This document shows positions 1 through 6,505 of a stretch of 14,034 nucleotides of DNA, piece after piece. The stretch's first letter is position 1; each line of letters opens with the position of its first letter. Both the position numbers and the translations under genes were made by a program. The notes beneath the pieces were generated by a model, which worked only from the letters and a program-made list of their open reading frames with translations, was not told the origin of the DNA and did not search any database. The stretch lies in assembly GCA_002367255.1 (NCBI GenBank), contig DFBD01000043.1, forward strand, positions 1 through 14,034. Direction: 5' to 3'. Source of the stretch: Rhodobacterales bacterium UBA3089. GTDB lineage: Bacteria > Pseudomonadota > Alphaproteobacteria > Rhodobacterales > Rhodobacteraceae.

Positions 1-1
1 G

Positions 2-436
2 GCCCCTAACCTTTGCAAAATGTTGTCCAACCCTGATGTGCTGAAACTTTTCCACTTCGGACGGTTCGATATTGCCGTAATGCTGAACCGGTTTGGCGTT
101 GTGACTACACCGGTGTTTTGCACCAAGATCGCCTCCAAGCTGGTACGGACATACACCGACCGCCACGGGTTAAAGAACTTGCTGCAAGAGTTGCTGAAGG
201 TGGATATCTCCAAGCAACAGCAATCCTCGGATTGGGGGGCAGAGGTTTTGACCAAGGCACAGATCGATTACGCGGCATCGGATGTTTTGTATCTGCACCG
301 CCTGATGGACATACTGAATGAACGTTTGGCACGTGAAGGCAGAACCGAAATGGCGCAGGCATGTTTCGACTTTCTACCGCATCGCGCTGAGCTTGATTTG
401 GCCGGTTGGCCGGACGTGGATATCTTTTCGCATTGA
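2..436 (+). CDS. rnd: Ribonuclease D-like 3'-5' exonuclease (3' part only)
   Basis: This is the C-terminal 144 residues of a DEDDy-family 3'-5' exoribonuclease; the open frame runs off the left edge, so the internal ATG at position 20 is not the start. RNase D trims the 3' ends of tRNA precursors and other structured RNAs in the cytoplasm. Visible motifs are an Exo II-like stretch HFGRFD near residue 18, with the metal-binding Asp, and an Exo III Tyr-x3-Asp pattern in YAASDVLYLH near residue 90. The first aspartate/glutamate motif (Exo I) would lie upstream of the window. The protein stops soon after the exonuclease domain and shows no HRDC domain, so it is probably the short form common in alphaproteobacteria rather than the long E. 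coli form. The lptC gene follows after 56 bp on the same strand. Confidence 0.88.
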   Translation, partial: APNLCKMLSNPDVLKLFHFGRFDIAVMLNRFGVVTTPVFCTKIASKLVRTYTDRHGLKNLLQELLKVDISKQQQSSDWGAEVLTKAQIDYAASDVLYLHRLMDILNERLAREGRTEMAQACFDFLPHRAELDLAGWPDVDIFSH

Positions 437-492
437 AAATAACGATTTGCGGTATACTTATGCTGCAATCTTTACGTGCGGAGTTACGCTAA

Positions 493-1131
493 ATGGGTCT
501 GGGATTTGACGGATATACTCGGTTTGTTACCGTTACCAAGGTGGTGTTGCCTCTGATCGCAATCGCATTGCTTGGTACAGTTTTCCTTTTTACAAACGAT
601 GACAGTTTAGAAGGTGGACTTACCTTTTCCAAAGCGGACTTGGATACGCTGGAATCCGGTATGCAGGTTGTGAAGCCGCGCACGTTTGGCAGCACTCCCA
701 ATGGGGATTTGTATAATTTCGTGGCGGATACATTACTACCGGATTCAATTACACCAAGCCTTGTTGAAGCGCAGAACCTTTCTGGTGAAATTCAATATCA
801 AACCGGGGGAACTGTTCTGCTTAGCGCTGACAAAGCTGAATTCATGTTGGAAGGTAACCAAATCCACCTTAGTGGCGGCATGTTGGCGGTGATGTCCGAT
901 GGCTCTCGTGTTACTGGTGAGGGGTTGCTGGCAGAGTTGGATACCGGGAAATTGACCAGTAATGGTGCCGTGTCGGCAACCAGCCCTTTGGGCAATATAC
1001 AGGCGGGAAACTTCCGAGTTGAGCTTGTCGGGGCCGATGATGACGAAAAGCAGATGATTTGGTTTGAAAATGGCGTTATGCTTAGCTTCAAACCCGAAAG
1101 CTGGACCAAAGAAGAGGCAACCACCGAATGA
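493..1131 (+). CDS. lptC: LPS export system protein LptC
   Basis: LptC is the bitopic inner-membrane protein that takes lipopolysaccharide from the LptB2FG transporter and passes it to periplasmic LptA. The 212-residue product has a short cytoplasmic start, one hydrophobic segment at about residues 14-33 (VVLPLIAIALLGTVFLF) and a periplasmic part rich in short beta strands, as expected for the LptC/OstA-like fold. The ATG at 493 has a CGGAG ribosome binding site at 479-483, 9 nt upstream. The stop overlaps the lptA start by 4 nt. The 56-bp gap upstream contains TATACT at 453-458, a possible -10 box, but no well-spaced -35 element, so a promoter here is uncertain. Identification rests on the membrane topology, length and the lptA-lptB context, because LptC sequences are poorly conserved. 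Confidence 0.88.
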   Translation: MGLGFDGYTRFVTVTKVVLPLIAIALLGTVFLFTNDDSLEGGLTFSKADLDTLESGMQVVKPRTFGSTPNGDLYNFVADTLLPDSITPSLVEAQNLSGEIQYQTGGTVLLSADKAEFMLEGNQIHLSGGMLAVMSDGSRVTGEGLLAELDTGKLTSNGAVSATSPLGNIQAGNFRVELVGADDDEKQMIWFENGVMLSFKPESWTKEEATTE

Positions 1132-1640
1132 TGAAATCCGTTACACTGGCCGTATGTTTGGCCGCTTTGTCGTTCTCGAATATAGGTACGGCTTTTGCGC
1201 AAGGGGCGCAGGTCCCGTTTGCCGGGCTGAAAGTGGGCGCGAATTCGACGGTAGAGGTTGCAGCAGATTCTCTAAGTATCGATCAGGAAACCGGCAAGGC
1301 AACCTTTGCAGGTAATGTCGTCGTCGGCATCGAAAACATGCGCCTTAGCGCAGAAGAGATCGAAGTGGTGTATGCCGCGGGAACCGAAGGGGGCACCGGT
1401 GCGATTTCTGGTCTGATCGCCAAGGGCCATGTAGTGTTTTCAAACGGTGAGGAAGCCGCTGAAGGTGACTTCGCTGATCTTGATCTTGAAGCTGGCGAGA
1501 TTGCCATGACGGGCAATGTGATCCTGACTCAAGGCCAAAATGCGTTATCCGGCCAGTCGTTACGCATCGATTTGAACACTGGGACCGCCATGATCGAAGG
1601 TCGCGTTCAGACCATCTTCCAGACCGGAGGAAGCGAGTGA
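1128..1640 (+). CDS. lptA: LPS transport periplasmic protein LptA
   Basis: LptA forms the periplasmic filament that bridges LptC and the outer-membrane LptD and carries lipopolysaccharide across the periplasm. The 170-residue precursor has a clear Sec signal peptide: two Met and a Lys, a hydrophobic core around LAVCLAALSF, and a probable cleavage after Ala24 (AFA|QG). The mature part (from about residue 35) shows the repeating strand pattern of the OstA/LptA jelly roll, for example ATFAGNVVVG and IAMTGNVILTQG. Translation is coupled to lptC through an ATGA overlap at 1128-1131; a second in-frame ATG at 1131 is an equally possible start and changes only one residue. The stop overlaps the lptB GTG start by 4 nt, so the three genes are clearly one transcriptional unit. 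Confidence 0.92.
   Translation: MMKSVTLAVCLAALSFSNIGTAFAQGAQVPFAGLKVGANSTVEVAADSLSIDQETGKATFAGNVVVGIENMRLSAEEIEVVYAAGTEGGTGAISGLIAKGHVVFSNGEEAAEGDFADLDLEAGEIAMTGNVILTQGQNALSGQSLRIDLNTGTAMIEGRVQTIFQTGGSE
1626..1630 (+). promoter_or_regulatory. Ribosome binding site fixing the GTG start of lptB
   Basis: GGAGG at 1626-1630 lies 6 nt before GTG 1637-1639, inside the end of lptA. It supports the GTG start of lptB within the GTGA overlap. Confidence 0.75.
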
Positions 1641-2395
1641 GCGACTCCCCTGATTTGACGGCTACGGCTAGTTCTTCGGGATTGTCCATCTCGCATATCG
1701 GCAAAAGCTATGGGCGTCGGCCGGTCCTGCGCGACATATCGATGGATTTGCACCGAGGCGAAGTTGTTGCTTTGCTTGGCCCGAACGGGGCGGGTAAGAC
1801 TACATGTTTTTATGCGGTCGCAGGGCTGGTATTGCCGGACTCCGGTTCAGTTCTTATCGATGGGGTGGATGCCACACTTTTGCCAATGTACCGCCGCGCC
1901 AAGCTTGGTATCGGATACCTGCCGCAAGAGGCCAGCATCTTTCGTGGCCTGTCCGTCGAGAATAACATTCGCGCCGTGCTGGAACTGTCGATCAAGGACC
2001 GCGAGCAACGCAACCATATGCTAGATGAACTGCTGGCTGAATTCTCCATCACGCACCTCCGCCGCGCTTCCGCCGTCTCTCTTTCAGGTGGAGAGCGCCG
2101 CCGAGTCGAAATCGCCCGTTGTTTAGCTGGCCAACCCCATTACGTGTTGCTGGACGAACCGTTTGCAGGCGTTGACCCCATCGCCGTCGGAGAAATCCGT
2201 GATCTTGTTTCCCAGCTGAAAAACAGAGGGATAGGCGTTCTGATTACCGATCATAACGTCCGTGAAACGTTGGATATTGTGGATCGGGCATATATCTTGC
2301 ATGATGGCAAGGTTCTGAAAAGTGGAACGCCCGCAGAAGTTGTGGAAGACATTAACGTCCGTCGGGTCTATCTGGGAGAACAGTTCCGGTATTGA
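1637..2395 (+). CDS. lptB: LPS export ABC transporter ATP-binding protein LptB
   Basis: LptB is the cytoplasmic ATPase that, as a dimer with LptF and LptG, powers extraction of lipopolysaccharide from the inner membrane. All ABC ATPase motifs are visible in the 252 residues: Walker A GPNGAGKT (48-55), Q-loop Gln97 in GYLPQEASIFRGL, signature LSGGERRR (149-156), Walker B YVLLDEP with Glu174, and switch His206 in TDHNVRE. The Q-loop sequence and the DHNVRETL segment are typical of LptB and separate it from amino-acid importer ATPases. It starts with GTG in a 4-nt overlap with lptA. LptF and LptG are not in the window, as is usual because they are encoded elsewhere. rpoN follows after 30 bp. Confidence 0.97.
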   Translation: MSDSPDLTATASSSGLSISHIGKSYGRRPVLRDISMDLHRGEVVALLGPNGAGKTTCFYAVAGLVLPDSGSVLIDGVDATLLPMYRRAKLGIGYLPQEASIFRGLSVENNIRAVLELSIKDREQRNHMLDELLAEFSITHLRRASAVSLSGGERRRVEIARCLAGQPHYVLLDEPFAGVDPIAVGEIRDLVSQLKNRGIGVLITDHNVRETLDIVDRAYILHDGKVLKSGTPAEVVEDINVRRVYLGEQFRY

Positions 2396-2425
2396 CGCCT
2401 CGGTTTGATCGGAAATTCCTGCTAA

Positions 2426-3793
2426 ATGGCACTTGGGCCCAGAATAGAAATCAGCCAGACCCAACGCTTAAGTATGACGCCACAGTTGCGCCAGGCGATT
2501 TCGCTGTTGCAGATGACAAATGCGGAACTGGCCGATCATATCAACGAAGAAATCGAGAAGAACCCGTTGTTGGAGCCGGTTGAGCCGGAACCGCTGGACG
2601 ATAGCCCTGCACCTTTATCCGAAGCTGCGCCACGCAGTAGCACCGAACCGGTATCTTCAATTTCAAGCACCGTGTCGCTTGAAAATTCTGACAGTTTTGA
2701 CCCGTTCGAGAATATAGAAGACAAAAAGTCATTGCACGATTTTCTGCGTGATCAGATCCATATTTCCGAAAGAAGCCCTGCACGGGCAGCCATCGCGCTG
2801 GTTTTGATAGACGAACTGGATGAACACGGCTGGCTTACCGCTCCGATGTTTGAAATTGCTGATCGGTTGGGTGTTCCCCAAGCGGCTGTTGAAGGCGCGT
2901 TAGAGGCACTCCAAGCTTGCGATCCGGTGGGGGTCGCGGCGCGAAACCTTCAAGAGTGCCTCGAAATTCAGTTGAAAGATGCAGGGGTGTTTACCCCGTT
3001 GATGCAGGTTCTGACAGCCAATCTGGATGTGCTGGGCGACAATAATTTACCTAAACTCGAGGCCTTCGCCGATGTATCGCGCGACACGTTAAACGACGCG
3101 ATTACAGTATTGCGACAGTTGAACCCAAGACCTGCCGCAAATTTTAACAACGATATTGTTCAGATCGCGGTCACCGATGTTACCGTTACCTCCAGCGCCG
3201 TCGGTGGCTGGTCGGTCGAACTGAATACCGATGCATTACCCAATGTACTGGTGAACGAAAAATACTACAGCGAAATCACCAAAAATGGTTCTGAAGTATC
3301 CGAGTTCGTGGCCGAGTGTCACGCCAACGCCCGCTTTCTGGTCAAAGCAATGGACCAGCGCGCTAAAACTATTTTGCGGGTGGCAACCGTGATTGTCCGC
3401 CATCAGAATCGGTTTTTCGACGAGGGTATTAACGGCTTGCGCCCCTTAACGCTTTCGACAATCGCCAAGGAACTGGGCATCCACGAATCGACCGTCAGTC
3501 GCGTTACCAACGGCAAATATCTATATTGCCAGCGCGGCACATTCGAACTTCGATTCTTTTTCGTTCAGGGAATCGACCGCAATGATGGTGGCAATGCCAT
3601 CGCCGCCCCCGTCGTTCGCGAGAAAATCCGCAAACTCGTGGCTGACGAATTGCCGGATAAAGTGCTATCTGACGAAAAAATCGCAAAAACCCTTCAAGAA
3701 GACGGTGTAGATGTTGCACGCAGGACCGTTGCGAAATATCGTGAGGCTATGGGTATACCTTCTTCGAGTCGGCGGCGACGTAAGCACATATAA
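2426..3793 (+). CDS. rpoN: RNA polymerase sigma-54 factor
   Basis: RpoN directs RNA polymerase to -24/-12 promoters (TGGCAC-N5-TTGC), which are opened only with an AAA+ activator; in alphaproteobacteria it typically serves nitrogen, carbon and motility genes. Region I (residues about 1-52) has the Gln/Leu-rich activator-interacting sequence, with MTPQLRQAISLLQMT and NPLLEPVE. A short acidic, Ser-rich region II spans roughly 53-105. The core-binding region III follows, then a helix-turn-helix at about 345-364 (STIAKELGIHESTVSRV) and the RpoN box ARRTVAKYRE at 431-440, which contacts the -24 element. The 455-residue length is normal. The only upstream purine run is GGAA at 2411-2414, a weak ribosome binding site. 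The lptB-rpoN-hpf-ptsN order is widely conserved in Proteobacteria. The stop codon lies inside a long inverted repeat. Confidence 0.97.
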   Translation: MALGPRIEISQTQRLSMTPQLRQAISLLQMTNAELADHINEEIEKNPLLEPVEPEPLDDSPAPLSEAAPRSSTEPVSSISSTVSLENSDSFDPFENIEDKKSLHDFLRDQIHISERSPARAAIALVLIDELDEHGWLTAPMFEIADRLGVPQAAVEGALEALQACDPVGVAARNLQECLEIQLKDAGVFTPLMQVLTANLDVLGDNNLPKLEAFADVSRDTLNDAITVLRQLNPRPAANFNNDIVQIAVTDVTVTSSAVGGWSVELNTDALPNVLVNEKYYSEITKNGSEVSEFVAECHANARFLVKAMDQRAKTILRVATVIVRHQNRFFDEGINGLRPLTLSTIAKELGIHESTVSRVTNGKYLYCQRGTFELRFFFVQGIDRNDGGNAIAAPVVREKIRKLVADELPDKVLSDEKIAKTLQEDGVDVARRTVAKYREAMGIPSSSRRRRKHI

Positions 3794-3837
3794 TTTGGTG
3801 CTGTGTTGAAGCAGCAATTAACCAATATTATATGTGC
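3784..3837 (+). repeat. Long inverted repeat spanning the rpoN stop codon
   Basis: GCACATATAAT at 3784-3794 is exactly complementary to ATTATATGTGC at 3827-3837. After a single bulged T (3826) the pairing continues with TTGGT (3795-3799) against ACCAA (3821-3825), giving a 16-bp stem with one bulge. The 21-nt loop holds a smaller possible stem, GCTG (3800-3803) with CAGC (3812-3815). The 5' arm includes the rpoN TAA. The stem is AT-rich and no T-run follows, so it is not a standard intrinsic terminator. It may be an mRNA 3'-end processing or stability element, or a binding site in DNA; this is inference. Confidence 0.6.
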
Positions 3838-3846
3838 ATGGTGATG

Positions 3847-3875
3847 TTGACTCTGATGATGTCTGCCCCTAGGTT
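3847..3875 (+). promoter_or_regulatory. Candidate sigma-70-type promoter of hpf
   Basis: TTGACT at 3847-3852 matches five of six bases of the -35 consensus. It is followed after 17 bp by TAGGTT at 3870-3875, a weak -10 with the conserved T, A and final T. It lies about 70 bp before the hpf start. A rival pair, TTGAAG (3806-3811) with TATATG (3829-3834), also has 17-bp spacing but lies within the inverted repeat. A promoter here would let hpf-ptsN be expressed independently of rpoN. Confidence 0.38.
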
Positions 3876-3904
3876 TCGCGCGCTGTGGAGCCGAGCATTT
3901 TAAC

Positions 3905-3926
3905 CCATCGTCGGACCATCGTTCGG
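3905..3926 (+). repeat. Imperfect 11-bp tandem repeat in the hpf leader
   Basis: CCATCGTCGGA (3905-3915) is followed directly by CCATCGTTCGG (3916-3926). The repeat ends about 20 bp before the hpf start and just ahead of its GGGGAG ribosome binding site. Its function is unknown and the short length makes chance a real possibility. Confidence 0.4.
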
Positions 3927-3945
3927 CTAACCTCGGGGAGAGATC

Positions 3946-4515
3946 ATGAAAATTCAGATCAACGGAAAACATATCGATGTGGGCACAGCCCTAACCGAAC
4001 ACGTGGAAAAACATCTTAACGCTTCTGTCGGAAAGTATTCCGAGCAGCCGATTGATGCGAACGTGACCTTTTCCAAAGAAAACCATGAATTCGTCTGTGA
4101 TATATCTGTGCATCTGTCCACAGGCCTGAACGCGCAAGCTAAAGGCCGTGCTGGCGATATTTATGATTCTTTCGAGGGTGCAGTTAACCGTTTAGAAACA
4201 CAGTTGCGTCGTTATAAACGCCGCCTAAAGGACCACTACAAGGATCGTAAAGATCCGATCGAGGCTTTGGGCGTGCCGTCCTATGTTCTCGCATCCGGTG
4301 CAGATGCAGACGAGCCTGAAACCCTACAGCCAATCATCATCGCCGAAATGGAGACTAAAGTTCAGACTCTGTCAGTTGGCGAGGCCGTGATGCAGATGGA
4401 ATTGTCCGGAGCAGAAGTGCTCGTTTTCCGCAACACCACACACGGAGGCGTGAACGTAGTTCATACCCGTGAAGATGGAAACATCGGCTGGATAGACCCA
4501 CGTAACATTAAGTAG
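3946..4515 (+). CDS. hpf: Long-form ribosome hibernation promoting factor
   Basis: HPF binds the 30S decoding centre in stationary phase or starvation and shuts down translation; the long form also dimerises 70S ribosomes into 100S particles through its C-terminal domain. The 189-residue product has the N-terminal RaiA/HPF domain at about 1-105, starting MKIQINGKHIDVG and ending in a basic helix with RRYKRRLKDHYKDRK. An acidic linker is followed by the C-terminal dimerisation domain at about 128-188, with the conserved AVMQMELSGAEVLVFRN and GNIGWIDPR stretches. The ATG at 3946 has GGGGAG at 3935-3940, 5 nt upstream, a strong site. It sits between rpoN and ptsN as in many Proteobacteria. It probably has its own promoter in the 152-bp gap, which fits growth-phase control independent of rpoN. 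Confidence 0.96.
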   Translation: MKIQINGKHIDVGTALTEHVEKHLNASVGKYSEQPIDANVTFSKENHEFVCDISVHLSTGLNAQAKGRAGDIYDSFEGAVNRLETQLRRYKRRLKDHYKDRKDPIEALGVPSYVLASGADADEPETLQPIIIAEMETKVQTLSVGEAVMQMELSGAEVLVFRNTTHGGVNVVHTREDGNIGWIDPRNIK

Positions 4516-4548
4516 TCGTTAGCGGCTGCATTATAAAAGAGACCCGGT

Positions 4549-5013
4549 ATGGAGCTTTCTGAAATCCTGTCGGCGGATGCTGTTGTTTCGCAGTTGAACG
4601 CCACAAGTAAAAAACGCCTGTTGCAAGAAATTGCGCGGGTGGCTGATGACGTTTATGGCCTTCCTTGTAAGGACATTTTTGAGTCTCTTCAGAATCGTGA
4701 ATTGCTGGGGCCTACCGGCATGGGAAATGGTGTCGCCATTCCCCATGCGCGGCTTGCGTGTCTGGATGATGTAAAAGGGGTCTTCGTTCGGTTGGAAAAT
4801 CCTGTCGATTACGAATCTGTTGATCGTCAGCCGGTTGATCTGGTATTCGCCCTGTTTGCCCCCGAAGGTGCCGGCGCGATGCACTTGAAATCTCTTGCCC
4901 GTGTGTCAAGGACTTTGCGCGATCAAACGATTTGCGCGAAGCTACGTTCATCCGAGGACCCGAATGCCTTGTTCGCAATTCTGACCTCTGGTCAGACTTC
5001 CAAGGCGGCCTGA
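4549..5013 (+). CDS. ptsN: PTS IIA-like nitrogen regulatory protein (EIIA-Ntr)
   Basis: PtsN is the last phosphoacceptor of the nitrogen phosphotransferase chain (PtsP to NPr/HPr to PtsN). It does not transport sugar but regulates partners such as potassium transporters and sensor kinases according to its phosphorylation. The 154-residue protein is a single PTS_EIIA type-2 domain, with the phosphorylatable His66 in GVAIPHARL, preceded by the family motif LLGPTGMGNG (residues 52-61). It starts 33 bp after hpf, with AGAG at 4538-4541 as a modest ribosome binding site, so the two are probably cotranscribed. Its last 22 bp overlap the 3' end of the convergent sulfotransferase gene, and a short hairpin lies in this region. 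Confidence 0.95.
   Translation: MELSEILSADAVVSQLNATSKKRLLQEIARVADDVYGLPCKDIFESLQNRELLGPTGMGNGVAIPHARLACLDDVKGVFVRLENPVDYESVDRQPVDLVFALFAPEGAGAMHLKSLARVSRTLRDQTICAKLRSSEDPNALFAILTSGQTSKAA
4980..4996 (+). terminator. Terminator-like hairpin at two convergent gene ends
   Basis: TCTGACC (4980-4986) pairs perfectly with GGTCAGA (4990-4996) around a TCT loop. Two more A-T pairs are possible beyond one mismatch. It lies in the last codons of ptsN and covers the TGA stop (4992-4994) of the minus-strand sulfotransferase gene, so it could act in both directions. No T-run follows on either strand, which weakens the terminator reading. It is the only hairpin I see near the convergence. Confidence 0.35.
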
Positions 5014-6503
5014 TAGTCGGCAAACCCGAAACGTCCGTAATCCATAGAATACGCTTTACGCGTCAGGTTTTCTGTCTGGCGTGTATATATTTCATCTAGC
5101 GTGAACATGTGATCCGGCTTGATGGGCGCGCCAATTACTGGCGCGGGTAAATCCAGAACGGATTCGACATACCGGAACCCCGCATCCATCTGCCCCTCTT
5201 TTACAATAATCGAAATCGGAACGGCCGCGTTAAACCCCGTCAAAAACGTCATTTGGCTGTCCCACAACCCGTCTTTACGAATGCTGGTCTGGCCGGAAAG
5301 GTTATCCTTCAAGAAGCGCAAGAACCCATGGAACGCAGCGCGGTGCTGGCCAATGCTGTAGCCTTCGGCATCCAACGACTTTCGGGTGGCTCCTTCCATC
5401 AGGTCCGGATCAGGCAGGGCGACACCAAAGTAATTAACCAACTGTTCACGAATAACCCCGTAAGTGCCTTCACCCGTCAGGAAAATTTTAGTCATGAACG
5501 CATCGTATGCCCGGGTCAGCGGGTGACGGACAGCGGTTAACGTGGCGATGTCAGGGTTGGATTCCATCCATTCAAACAACGTGCGCTGATTGTGACCGGT
5601 ATGTAAAATTTTCCCATCCGCCACAGCCTTTGAAAACCAGTTCTCAGGGGTTATACCCTCGTCAATTGCGTTCATCCAGCGCAGAACCTCTTCGTTCGGG
5701 CCGCCAGGGACGGGGGCGAACAGAATTGGTTGGCTGATGCATGAAACCATCTTGGGAATGTTCGCGCGGCGCAACTGGTCAAAACTGTCTTGCGGGATTA
5801 TGTCATCCTCGCTCCAATACGATAGGGCGGCCTGCATTTCGTCGTAATTCTCAACCTTGTCCCGAAGCGAGCCGGGGTTCTGCCGACGGATCGTTTCCTT
5901 AACGGTCTTTAACACTTCGTTCTGCCCAAGGAACTGCGCGATACCGTTGAGAACGGCAATATCACGTTGTTCCGGATAATTTATCCAAAACGCCGTCTGA
6001 CCGCTTTTTTGCAGAGTCTCTTGAATGTTGGCGTGATACTCTTCTTGTTCGGCGCGATAGGCCTTGAACTCTTCGGGGTCAAAAACAATTTCTCCGCCAC
6101 GCCGGTCAGGGGAGTCATGCAACAACCACTGGTCCGTCTTCCGCGCGATCTCCAACGAGATGAAGCTTTGTAAAACATCCCGTTGTAAAACGATTTTAGC
6201 GCATTTCGGGTCTTGCAGCGCCATTTGCGCAGTGCGTTGATCGTGATCGTGGAACACCCTGAAACCGGCGATACCATCCGTGGCGTCCTTGATCATTGCC
6301 TTGATTAAGGATTCTGGTGATTTTTCGCGCTCAACAAAGTCCAACCCCAGAAAATCCGAACTTTTGGGGTGACCTATGAACGAAGGATTAAACAGCTCGC
6401 CGTGGCAGGTGATGCTGGAATATTGGTTCAGCGATTGCTCCAACAGATTGGAGCCACTTCGCATTGACCCGAAGATTGCAAAATATTTATACCGTCCGCT
6501 CAT
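4992..6503 (-). CDS. Two-part sulfotransferase (Stf0/NodH-like N-terminus)
   Basis: This likely transfers sulfate from PAPS to a sugar or lipid on the cell surface. The N-terminal half of the 503-residue protein has the P-loop-like 5'-phosphosulfate motif GSMRSGSNLL (12-21). Glu36 in CHGELF recalls the proposed general base of mycobacterial Stf0, and Arg108 with Ser116, eight apart in QRDVLQSFIS, fits the 3'-phosphate site. The C-terminal half (about 255-500) resembles a second sulfotransferase of the Sulfotransfer_2 type: FAPVPGGPNEE (262-272) sits where PKTGGTS is expected, and AVRHPLTRAYDAF (324-336) where RHPxxRxxSAY is expected. Its key Lys and Ser are missing (Val265/Pro266 and Asp334), so it may be inactive. 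It is the last gene of the galU group, starting 2 nt after the GT14 stop. The acceptor is unknown; the neighbouring glycosyltransferases suggest a glycan. Confidence 0.8.
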   Translation of the reverse strand: MSGRYKYFAIFGSMRSGSNLLEQSLNQYSSITCHGELFNPSFIGHPKSSDFLGLDFVEREKSPESLIKAMIKDATDGIAGFRVFHDHDQRTAQMALQDPKCAKIVLQRDVLQSFISLEIARKTDQWLLHDSPDRRGGEIVFDPEEFKAYRAEQEEYHANIQETLQKSGQTAFWINYPEQRDIAVLNGIAQFLGQNEVLKTVKETIRRQNPGSLRDKVENYDEMQAALSYWSEDDIIPQDSFDQLRRANIPKMVSCISQPILFAPVPGGPNEEVLRWMNAIDEGITPENWFSKAVADGKILHTGHNQRTLFEWMESNPDIATLTAVRHPLTRAYDAFMTKIFLTGEGTYGVIREQLVNYFGVALPDPDLMEGATRKSLDAEGYSIGQHRAAFHGFLRFLKDNLSGQTSIRKDGLWDSQMTFLTGFNAAVPISIIVKEGQMDAGFRYVESVLDLPAPVIGAPIKPDHMFTLDEIYTRQTENLTRKAYSMDYGRFGFADYQAALEV

Positions 6504-6505
6504 TT

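Noticed and set aside
313..328. Possible sigma-54 promoter (TGGCAC) in the RNase D gene, upstream of lptC
   Set aside because: The -24 half TGGCAC is perfect, but the -12 half is GGCAG with its GC one base out of place, so the spacing does not fit.
433..464. Possible sigma-70 promoter before lptC (TTGAAA and TATACT)
   Set aside because: The spacer is only 14 bp and no better -35 element pairs with TATACT; mentioned in the lptC entry but not called.
798..1202. 134-codon minus-strand open frame opposite lptC and lptA
   Set aside because: It is antisense to conserved lpt genes, with no ribosome binding site or recognisable product.
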